From: Paludisphaera mucosa
GTDB lineage: Bacteria; Planctomycetota; Planctomycetia; Isosphaerales; Isosphaeraceae
Direction: 5' to 3'
DNA: 64,000 nt
Assembly: GCF_029589435.1 (NCBI RefSeq)
Contig: NZ_JARRAG010000001.1
Span: 1,850,808 to 1,914,807, forward strand
Every line of letters starts with the position of its first letter. Within the stretch, counting starts at the first letter, position 1. This document shows positions 19,337 to 26,474 of this stretch, piece after piece. The notes beneath the pieces were generated by a model. It ran no database searches, was not told the DNA's origin, and saw only the letters and a program-made list of their open reading frames with translations. Position numbers and translations under genes: made by a program.

Positions 19337-19558
19337 ATGCAAAACCTCCCGATCGACCCCTTCATCAATGCGATCACCAAGCACCCGACCCACGGCAAGG
19401 CGCAGGAGACCTCGCCTCGCTCCTCCGTCCAGGAGTGGACGGGGCAGGCCTGGGTGATCGTCGACGTCCTGGACGGCCCCGGCAAGCTCGACCCCGCGCC
19501 GCTCGACGCGTCCAGCTTCCCCGGCCAGTACCTGGGCCAGCGGATCGTCACGGCCTGA
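19337..19558 (+). CDS. 73-residue orphan protein upstream of glycosyltransferases
   Basis: Small protein of unknown function. An AGGA site lies 9 bases before the ATG. The N-terminus is MQNLPIDPFINAITKHPTH; the C-terminal half has SVQEWTGQAWVIVDVLDGPG and ends in a Ser/Pro/Gln stretch (SSFPGQYLGQRIVTA). There is no Cys, no signal peptide and no membrane helix. It lies 108 bases before the first of two related glycosyltransferase genes on the same strand. Size, Ser/Thr content and position would fit a modified-peptide precursor or an accessory protein, but this is inference from context only. Confidence 0.6.
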   Translation: MQNLPIDPFINAITKHPTHGKAQETSPRSSVQEWTGQAWVIVDVLDGPGKLDPAPLDASSFPGQYLGQRIVTA

Positions 19559-19655
19559 CGGGCGTCGCGAGCCGACGACGGGGCCCGCGGCGTCGATCCG
19601 GGCCGCAGCCTCGCGCCGGGCTCGACGCGTCGAGGATCGCGCCGAAGGCCTCGAT

Positions 19656-19942
19656 GGAGCGTGTGAATGCGAGCGGTGGAGACGTGCCCGCACCACGACG
19701 CAATCGCGGAGGGCGGCCCGGCCTGCCGACTGGTGGCCGAGATCCTCGGTGCCGAAGCGGCGATGGCGGGCCCGGTGGGGGCCGACGCCTGCCGTGCCTG
19801 CTGCGCCGGGCCGACGCCCGACGCCCGCCGGCCGGGGCCGGTCGTGGCCTCGCTGGTCGCCCGCGCCGCTGACGCCGCCCTGCGGGCAGGGGGCGTCCCC
19901 GGCTGCGACCTCGCCCGCGCCGCCGAGGTCAAGCGCTGGGCC
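19656..19942 (+). repeat. direct repeat copy 1 (Cys-rich domain coding)
   Basis: Imperfect direct repeat of the segment at 21377-21660. It begins at the ribosome site, covers the start codon and codes for the first ~90 residues of this glycosyltransferase. Long parts are identical between the copies, including about 60 bases around the GPTPDARRPGPVVASLVAR codons. This copy is 3 bases longer. Confidence 0.85.
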
Positions 19943-21367
19943 GGCGACCAGCTCCTGCGTTTCTTCGCCCCGACGTCACTGGTCGCCCCGCCCCGATCGG
20001 ACGCTTCCATGCGCGGGCGACCGTCCGTCGCCATCGTCATCCCGTGCCACGATTACGGCCGATTCCTCGGCGAGGCGATCGAGAGCGTCCTGGCCCAGAC
20101 GGTCCGACCCGACGAGATCCTGATTCTCGACGACGACAGCTGCGACGACACGCGCGAGGTGGCCGCCCGCTATCAATCGCTGGGGGTCGCCTATCGCCGA
20201 GTCGCGTTCCGGAGCGTCTATCGGACGCGACGGGCCGGCCTCGCGGCGACTCGATCGGAGGTCCTCTGCTTCCTGGACGCCGACGACCTCCTGCCCGACG
20301 ACTTCCTGGAGAAGGGCCTGCCCCTCTTCGATCGTCCCGAAATCGGCATGGTGTACCCGGATCAGGAGTTGTTCGGCGAGGAATCGGGCCGGAAGGGGTT
20401 CCCGGCGTTCGATCGCGGCCTTCTGGAGACGCGCAACTACATTACGGCCACGTCCCTCGTCCGTCGCCGCGCCCTGGAGATCGCCGACGCCTTCCGCGAG
20501 CCCGACGTGAAAGACGCGCTCGAGGATTGGTTGGTCTGGCGAAGGGTCGCCGACGCCGGCTGGAGCGGGGTCAAACATCCCTCGGCATTGCGCTATCGGC
20601 GGCATCCGTCCGACCAGCCCTCCCTCTCCGCGGCGAGCCGCCGGCGGACCTATTTCGACGACGCCGCCTTGCAGCACGCCGACGTCACGATCGTCACCCC
20701 GCTGGCGGGGCGCGTCGGGTTCTGGCCCGATTATCGCGACTGGCTGGCCACCCAGACATGGCCGCGGGAGCGTTGCCAGATCTTCCTGGTCGATTCCTCG
20801 GGAGACGCCCGATTCGGCCGCGAGGTCCGCGGGTTCCTCGCCGACTGCGACTATCCCGCGACGCGGTACCTGGCCCTCGACTGGGCCGAGCCCGGCCTGG
20901 CGGACAGGCCTCGGGAACACGCCGCGGACGCCGTGAACTTGATCTGCGCCCGAATCTATAACCGGATCGCGCGGGAGGTGACGACCCCGTTCATCTTGAT
21001 CGTCGAGGACGATATTCTCCCCCCGCCCGGCGTCGTCGAGAAGCTCCTTCGATCGATGGACGAGCGGACGGCGGCGGTCGCCGCCCCTTACCGTTCGCGG
21101 TTCCACGAGGGCTACGTCGCCTGGGACGACGAGGTTCGCCACTACCAGGGCGGCGAGGGGGTCCACCCCATCGCCGGCTGCGGGTTCGGCTGCCTGCTCC
21201 TCCGCCGGACCGTCCTGACCGGCGACACCTTCCAGTTCGGATTCAGCGAGAGCCGCTGGTTCGACCACGCCTTCTGCCGACGACTCCGACGCTCCGGCTG
21301 GACGATCAAGATCGACTGGTCGCAAGAGTGCGAACACAGGCATACGTCGCAGATCGAATCTTCCTGA
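19667..21367 (+). CDS. tandem GT-A glycosyltransferase with N-terminal Cys-rich domain
   Basis: A 566-residue protein with three parts. Residues 1-90 form a Cys-rich domain (TCPHHD, ACRLVAE, ACRACC, PGCD), possibly metal-binding. About 108-330 is a GT2 domain (VAIVIPCHDYGRFLGEAIESV, ILDDDS, LDADD as the DxD nucleotide-sugar site). About 345-555 is a second GT-A-like domain (VTIVTPLAGR, LIVEDDILPPPG, AGCGFGCLLLRR). The ATG has GGAG 7 bases upstream, the same spacing as in the next gene. Two catalytic domains suggest transfer of two sugars or an alternating polymer. Acceptor unknown; cytoplasmic, with no signal peptide or TM. Confidence 0.85.
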   Translation: MRAVETCPHHDAIAEGGPACRLVAEILGAEAAMAGPVGADACRACCAGPTPDARRPGPVVASLVARAADAALRAGGVPGCDLARAAEVKRWAGDQLLRFFAPTSLVAPPRSDASMRGRPSVAIVIPCHDYGRFLGEAIESVLAQTVRPDEILILDDDSCDDTREVAARYQSLGVAYRRVAFRSVYRTRRAGLAATRSEVLCFLDADDLLPDDFLEKGLPLFDRPEIGMVYPDQELFGEESGRKGFPAFDRGLLETRNYITATSLVRRRALEIADAFREPDVKDALEDWLVWRRVADAGWSGVKHPSALRYRRHPSDQPSLSAASRRRTYFDDAALQHADVTIVTPLAGRVGFWPDYRDWLATQTWPRERCQIFLVDSSGDARFGREVRGFLADCDYPATRYLALDWAEPGLADRPREHAADAVNLICARIYNRIAREVTTPFILIVEDDILPPPGVVEKLLRSMDERTAAVAAPYRSRFHEGYVAWDDEVRHYQGGEGVHPIAGCGFGCLLLRRTVLTGDTFQFGFSESRWFDHAFCRRLRRSGWTIKIDWSQECEHRHTSQIESS

Positions 21368-21376
21368 GCCCGTCCG

Positions 21377-21660
21377 GGAGCGTGTGCATGCGATCGGTGG
21401 AGACGTGCCCTCACCACGACGACGACGCGGAGGGCGGCCCGGCCTGCCGCCTGGTGGCCGAGGTCCTCGGCGCCGGCGCGGCCGCGGCGGGCCCGGTGGG
21501 GCCGACGCCTGCCGTGCCTGCTGCCGGGCCGACGCCCGACGCCCGCCGGCCGGGGCCGGTCGTGGCCTCGCTGGTCGCCCGCGCCGCCGAGGTCGTCCAT
21601 CGCGCCGGCGGACTCCCCGGCTGCGACGCCGCCAAGGCCGCCGAGGTCAAGCGGTGGGCC
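21377..21660 (+). repeat. direct repeat copy 2 (Cys-rich domain, internally frame-shifted)
   Basis: Second copy of the repeat at 19656-19942. One G is missing from the G-run near 21500 and two bases are missing near 21523. The two losses add to 3, so the reading frame is restored, but the codons between them encode PTPAVPAAG instead of ADACRACCAG. Confidence 0.85.
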
Positions 21661-22626
21661 CTCAAGTATCTCGTCGCGGCCGGCCCTGACGTCGATCGGG
21701 CCTACCGACCGCCGAGGCTCACGCAGGCCTGTCACTTCCTGGGCGAGAAGCTCGGACCGCCCTCCGAGCGCGGACGAACCCCGCCGGCGGGCGACGCGAT
21801 CCGATCGTGCCGACACCCTTCCCACCGAACGACGACGATCGACGGCTGCATGCTCTGCCGCGACTGGACCGACCGCCCCCGGCCGGCTCCGCGACCGCTC
21901 GACGTGCTCCTGAAGACGCCGGACAGGCAAGGGCCGCTGGTCCGCCAGTGGGCCGTCGGCGTGACGACTTCCCCTCGGGGTGCTCAGACGCTCGACTGGA
22001 CCCTCGACAGCCTGGCCCGGGCCGGATGGGATGACGTGCGGGTCTTTGAAGATCTGCCGACGACGATCGCCCCGCGCCACGCGGGTCGGCCGACGACCAC
22101 GCGGATCCCGACGGTCGGCGCCTGGCCGAGCTACTATCTCGGCCTGGCGGAGCTGATCATGCGGCATCCCGAGGCGGACGCCTATTTCATGCTCCAGGAC
22201 GACGTGCTGCTGTACGACCGCCAGGACCTCCGCGAATACCTGGAGACGATGCTGTGGCCGTCCGATCCCCCCGGCCTGATCTCGCTGTATTGCTCCTCGG
22301 TCTACACCCGCCCCGGCGCGGCCTGGCATGAGCTGGAGGAGGCCTGGGTCTGGGGAGCCCTCGCGTTCATCTTCCCGCGTGACCTGGCCCGCAGGTTCGT
22401 CGCCGACCCCTGGGTTTTGGCCCACCGCTGGTCCGCCTCAGGTCATGGTCTGGTCGCCATCGACGTCCTGATCGGGGCGTGGGCCGATCGACACAGGTTC
22501 CCGGTGCATTTCCCTTGCCCGAGCCTCGCCCAGCACATCGGAGCCGTGAGCACGCTCTGGGGCTCGCACACCCTCGACGAGCGCCGCATGGCCGACCGCT
22601 TCCTCGGCGACCTCGAGCCCGGATGA
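21388..22626 (+). CDS. glycosyltransferase with variant Cys-rich domain
   Basis: A 412-residue protein starting 20 bases after the preceding glycosyltransferase stop, with an identical GGGAG-to-ATG layout. Residues 1-90 duplicate the upstream Cys-rich domain, but the CxxCC element is replaced through compensating indels. A second Cys cluster near 145-175 (SCRHPSHRTTTIDGCMLCRDW) looks like a small zinc site. The rest is a GT-A-like domain: WAVGVTTSPRGAQTLDWTLDSL, IPTVGAWPSYYLGL, FMLQDDVLLYDR (QDD as the metal/nucleotide-sugar site), VWGALAFIFPRDLA and LAQHIGAVSTLWG. It is probably co-transcribed with the tandem glycosyltransferase. Acceptor unknown. Confidence 0.82.
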   Translation: MRSVETCPHHDDDAEGGPACRLVAEVLGAGAAAAGPVGPTPAVPAAGPTPDARRPGPVVASLVARAAEVVHRAGGLPGCDAAKAAEVKRWALKYLVAAGPDVDRAYRPPRLTQACHFLGEKLGPPSERGRTPPAGDAIRSCRHPSHRTTTIDGCMLCRDWTDRPRPAPRPLDVLLKTPDRQGPLVRQWAVGVTTSPRGAQTLDWTLDSLARAGWDDVRVFEDLPTTIAPRHAGRPTTTRIPTVGAWPSYYLGLAELIMRHPEADAYFMLQDDVLLYDRQDLREYLETMLWPSDPPGLISLYCSSVYTRPGAAWHELEEAWVWGALAFIFPRDLARRFVADPWVLAHRWSASGHGLVAIDVLIGAWADRHRFPVHFPCPSLAQHIGAVSTLWGSHTLDERRMADRFLGDLEPG

Positions 22627-22647
22627 GCGCCCGGAAGGCGAGATCGA

Positions 22648-24060
22648 TCACGCGGTCGCAGGGGCAAACGCCGCCTCGTCGTTTGCGACCAACGGCCGAC
22701 TCGGATGGATGAAGATCCAGCAGACGGCGGCCACGACGAAGGCCAGGACGTAGGTGCCGAAGGCGGCGTCGTATCCGGAAAGCGCGGCGATCCGCTTGTC
22801 GACGGCGTCGAGGGCCTCCGGCGCGACGTGCCGTGCGACGGCCTGCGCGGCGATCGAGCCGCCGACGATCGTGCCGGTGAGCCAGCCGGCCAGGGCGTTG
22901 CCCAGGGTCCCCACCGTGTTCATGCAGGCGGCCGTCAGCGCGGCGTGCTCGCGGCCCAGATCCTGGCAGGTCGCCCAGGACGCCCCCAGCGTCACGTCGA
23001 CCATAAACGCCGCCAGCGAGATCAGGATGCAGAACGCGTGGACGTCCTGGCTCCGGATGGCCGCCCACCAGCAGATCGCGCCGAGCGTGAAGGCCGAGAA
23101 CCCCAGGACCTGCCGTGCGCGGCGGCGGTCGCCGATCAGGCGTGTCAGGCCGTGGATCGCCGGCCCGCCGAGGAAGCAGCCGACGGCCCCCACCCAGAGC
23201 GGGGCCCCCTTGTAGATCGCGCCGATCCGGTCCTCCGCGCCGATCCCGAAGCGTTCCTCGACATAGGTCGGCAGGTAGCTGATGTTGAACGCCCAGGCGT
23301 AGTTCACCGACAGGTACATGATGCACAGCGCCCAGAGCGTCCGATTCGTGATCAGCGCCATCCACGGTATGGCGGCGTGCGAACGCGGCCGAGAAGGCTC
23401 GGCGTCGTCCAGGCGGCCCGAAGGCCGGTCGCGGAACCCGAGCCTGAAGGCGACGGCCCAGACGACGCCGACGGCCCCGAAGATCAGGAACGCGCCGCGC
23501 CAGGTGATCCACGGGGGAGACGACGCGGTCCCGCCGACGAGGACCGCCCAGAGCAGTGGGGTCAGCCCGCCGGCCAGCCGCCCGGACATGAAGACCAGGC
23601 CTTGCGCGGTCTCCCAATTCCGGGCCGGCAGACGTTCGTGAAGCGCCCGCGTGATATTGGGATAGGCCCCGGCCTCGCCGGCTCCGAAGAGGAAGCGCAG
23701 GAGGATCAGCGAGCCCAATCCCCCGGTGACGACCCCGCCGATCGGCAAGCCGATCAGGCCGGTCAGTGCGGTGCAGGCCGACCACCAGAGGACGATCCTC
23801 GTGAGCATGACCTTCGCGCCGAGTCGATCACCCATCGCGCCGGCGGGGATCTCGAAGGCCGCGTACGCGATCGCGAAGGCCGTGATCGCCCATTTGAGCT
23901 GCGACGCGTCGGCCAGGCCGAGCTCGCCGGCGATCGGGTTGAGGGCCATGCTGAAGCACGCCCGATCGAGATACGTGATCATCGACAGGGTGCAGACGAA
24001 CGCCAGGAGCCCGACGTGGCTTCGGGCCTCCGGCGGCGTCTCGGCGGAGGCCGGATCCAT
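22648..24060 (-). CDS. MFS transporter, ACS (anion:cation symporter) type
   Basis: Inner-membrane transporter of 470 residues with about 12 hydrophobic helices. The TM1 signature is LSMITYLDRACFSMALNPIAGELGL, typical of the hexuronate/galactonate/glucarate symporter family. GDRLGAK after TM2 is the MFS loop motif. Its ATG overlaps the stop of the upstream dehydratase gene by one base (TGATG), so the two are translationally coupled. The pairing points to uptake of a sugar acid that the coupled enzyme dehydrates. Confidence 0.9.
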   Translation of the reverse strand: MDPASAETPPEARSHVGLLAFVCTLSMITYLDRACFSMALNPIAGELGLADASQLKWAITAFAIAYAAFEIPAGAMGDRLGAKVMLTRIVLWWSACTALTGLIGLPIGGVVTGGLGSLILLRFLFGAGEAGAYPNITRALHERLPARNWETAQGLVFMSGRLAGGLTPLLWAVLVGGTASSPPWITWRGAFLIFGAVGVVWAVAFRLGFRDRPSGRLDDAEPSRPRSHAAIPWMALITNRTLWALCIMYLSVNYAWAFNISYLPTYVEERFGIGAEDRIGAIYKGAPLWVGAVGCFLGGPAIHGLTRLIGDRRRARQVLGFSAFTLGAICWWAAIRSQDVHAFCILISLAAFMVDVTLGASWATCQDLGREHAALTAACMNTVGTLGNALAGWLTGTIVGGSIAAQAVARHVAPEALDAVDKRIAALSGYDAAFGTYVLAFVVAAVCWIFIHPSRPLVANDEAAFAPATA

Positions 24061-25181
24061 CACTTCGACTCGCTGACGAGCGTCGACCGGACGAAATCTT
24101 CGTCGATCGTCACGCCCAGGCCAGGCCGGTCGGGGACGGTGATCCAACCGTCGACGGCCTGGATCTTCTCGTGGGTCAGCTCGTGGCGAAGCGGCGAGTC
24201 CTCGACGCAATCCTCGAACAGGAAGGCGTCGCGGCAGGTCGAGAGCCAGTGCAGGCTGGCGGCCACCGTCACGGGGCTGGTGTAGCAGTGGTTGCAGAGC
24301 CGAGCCCCGATCTCTTCGACGCGCTGGCGGATGTAGGCCGAGTCGGTGAAGCCGTTGCGCGACAGGTCGACCTGGTAGACGTCGAGGCATCGGCCGTCGA
24401 TGTAGGGGCGGAACGACTGCCGGCCGCACTCTTCCTCGCCCGAGGCGATGGGGACGGGCGAACGGTCCCGGAGCCAGCGATAGCCCTCGTAGTCGTCGGG
24501 ATGGAGCGGCTCTTCGAGCCAGCCGATGCGCTGCTGCTCGAAGGCCTTGGCGCGGTCGAGCGCGGTGCGGGCGTCCCAGACGCAGCCGGCGTCGACGAGC
24601 AGCTCGGCCTCGTCGCCCAGCCCCTTGCGCGCGCCGGCGACCAGGTCGCGGTCGACGGCCTCGCTCTGGCCCATCGGCTCCCAGCCGAACTTCACGGCCG
24701 TGTAGCCCGCGTCGATCCAGCGCCGGCCGATGTCGGCCGTCTGGCGGCCGTCGCGGCCGAAGAGGATCGAGGCGTAGGCTCGGAAGCGGTCGTGGCGCTT
24801 GCCGCCGAGGAGCCGGTGGATCGGCTCGCCGAACTTCTTCCCCTTCAGGTCCCACAACGCCATGTCGATCGCCGCCATGGCCGTGATGGTCGTGGAGCGC
24901 CGGCCGCAGTACATGGTGCGGCGGTACATCGTCTGCCAGAGGCGGTCGATCTCCAGCGGGTTCTCGCCCACCAGCAGCCCGCGCAGGCCGCAGGCGACGT
25001 TGTGGCTGAACGGGGCGTCGATCACGGCCTTGACCATCTCGGGCGACGAGTCGGCCTCGCCGACCCCTTCCAACCCCTCGTCGGTCCGCACCCGCACCAG
25101 GACGGAGTCCTGGCTGCTGGCCGTCTTGGCCTCGACGTTCTTGATGCGGAGGATCTGGCAGACGATCTCGGTGATCTTCAT
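24060..25181 (-). CDS. enolase-superfamily (mandelate racemase/dehydratase-like) enzyme
   Basis: A 373-residue protein with the enolase-superfamily capping domain and (beta/alpha) barrel. Metal ligands are readable as Asp in LLVDAGCVWD, Glu in WLEEPLHPDD and Glu in ASGEEECG. A His in LCNHCYTSP is a candidate catalytic base. After the second barrel strand the motif is VKFGW, so the second Lys of the usual KxK pair is Gly; the mechanism may rely on the His side only. It overlaps the MFS gene and follows an AstE/AspA-like hydrolase gene by 39 bases. Likely an acid-sugar dehydratase or racemase; substrate not determinable. Confidence 0.88.
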   Translation of the reverse strand: MKITEIVCQILRIKNVEAKTASSQDSVLVRVRTDEGLEGVGEADSSPEMVKAVIDAPFSHNVACGLRGLLVGENPLEIDRLWQTMYRRTMYCGRRSTTITAMAAIDMALWDLKGKKFGEPIHRLLGGKRHDRFRAYASILFGRDGRQTADIGRRWIDAGYTAVKFGWEPMGQSEAVDRDLVAGARKGLGDEAELLVDAGCVWDARTALDRAKAFEQQRIGWLEEPLHPDDYEGYRWLRDRSPVPIASGEEECGRQSFRPYIDGRCLDVYQVDLSRNGFTDSAYIRQRVEEIGARLCNHCYTSPVTVAASLHWLSTCRDAFLFEDCVEDSPLRHELTHEKIQAVDGWITVPDRPGLGVTIDEDFVRSTLVSESK

Positions 25182-25220
25182 GTCTTGTTCCGTTCGGGGC
25201 GGGTTCCGGGGTGAGGTCTT

Positions 25221-26249
25221 TCAGGATGCGACGCGGGCCACCACGACGATGTGCTGGCCTCGCAGGATCATCGCGGCCCACGCCTGGGCGAGCACGACGC
25301 CTTCGACGCCGGCGACCGCCGGCCAGGGCTCCATGTCGATGTGGTCGAAGTCGTGGAGCAGGCCGACCGGTTGCCCGCGTCGCACGGCGGTCCCGCATTC
25401 CACCAGCGGCTCATAGTGGCCGTCGAAAGGCGCGACGGTGAAGCACTCGCGGTCGACCATCTCCACGATGCGCTGCGTCCCGCCCCGATGGTGGTCGATC
25501 GGCTCGATCTCGCCGCGGAGCTGCCCCTGATGGATCGCCGCGGCGAGCACGCCCTGCTTGGCGTAGCGGACCCCGTCCACGTTCACCGCGCGACCCCAGC
25601 CCAGCTCGGTGCCGACGGTGATCTTGCCGAGCCGCTCGGCCTCGCTCGGCAAGAGGCCCGGAGTGAGGTTCTGGTAGACCATGAGGCAAGGCGTGCCGAA
25701 CCAGCGCGCGGTCTCCTCGATCTCGCGGGCGAGCGCGGGGTCGTCGACTCGATGATAGTTCGCACAGAGGGCGAAGCGGGCGACGTCGCCCCCCGCATGC
25801 AGGTCGATCACGGTATGCACCCGGGGCCAGATCCAGGCCCGGACGAACGCCGCGATTCGGTGCGTGATCCCCGCCAGGGCCGGCGTCGTCCCGGCCCCCT
25901 CGACGAACGCCCGGTTCAGGTTCACGCCGTCGTCCGGCCGGCTCTCGCGCGTGCCCGCCCGGAAGGCCGAGGGGTTGAGCACCGGGACGAAGATGATCCG
26001 CCCGATCACGTCCTCGGTGCGAATGGTCCGCATCAGGTGCTTCAACGCGACCGGACCTTCGTATTCATTGCCATGGTTGGACCCGAATGCGACCAGCCCG
26101 CGGCCGGCGACGGCCTCGGGACCGACCCAGACGGTCAGCGGGACCAGGTGGTCGCCCCAGATGCTGTCGTGCTCCAGGGCGACCCAGTAGTCGCGGCGGC
26201 CGGGAGAGTCGAGGTCCAGCTTGTCGGGACGGGCGACGACGCGTGTCAT
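25221..26249 (-). CDS. succinylglutamate desuccinylase/aspartoacylase-family zinc hydrolase
   Basis: M14-like zinc carboxypeptidase-fold enzyme of 342 residues. Zinc ligands are His and Glu in SNHGNEYEG (near residue 60) and His in DLHAGG; the general base is Glu in VGTELGWG. The C-terminal beta domain (GHYEPLVECGTAVRRGQPVGLLHDFDH) resembles the biotinyl-like end of the AstE/AspA family. It is the first gene of a three-gene minus-strand set with the dehydratase and MFS genes. It probably removes an acyl group or cleaves an amide from a compound fed into that pathway. Confidence 0.85.
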   Translation of the reverse strand: MTRVVARPDKLDLDSPGRRDYWVALEHDSIWGDHLVPLTVWVGPEAVAGRGLVAFGSNHGNEYEGPVALKHLMRTIRTEDVIGRIIFVPVLNPSAFRAGTRESRPDDGVNLNRAFVEGAGTTPALAGITHRIAAFVRAWIWPRVHTVIDLHAGGDVARFALCANYHRVDDPALAREIEETARWFGTPCLMVYQNLTPGLLPSEAERLGKITVGTELGWGRAVNVDGVRYAKQGVLAAAIHQGQLRGEIEPIDHHRGGTQRIVEMVDRECFTVAPFDGHYEPLVECGTAVRRGQPVGLLHDFDHIDMEPWPAVAGVEGVVLAQAWAAMILRGQHIVVVARVAS

Positions 26250-26399
26250 GGTCTGCGAACGTCCTCATCGGAGGCAGGGGAGATCGGCCGGGACCGGCGC
26301 GCGACCGGCTGCGGATCGTCGAGCATACTCGGCCGCGTCGGCCGGGTCAGGAGGGAAGCGGCGGAAGGGACGGTTCCCGAAGCGGGTTCGGCGCGCGCA

Positions 26400-26436
26400 G
26401 GACCGCCGCCGTCGATCGCTTCGACGGCGGCGGTCC
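26400..26436 (-). terminator. perfect 16-bp hairpin downstream of treZ
   Basis: Bases 26400-26415 pair exactly with 26421-26436 around a 5-base loop. It lies about 40 bases beyond the treZ stop in the transcribed direction. No T-run follows. The same size and loop are seen at 31200-31236. Confidence 0.6.
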
Positions 26437-26474
26437 GGCTGGTCGTCAGGAAGAGCCGGCGCGATCTCAGTTCG

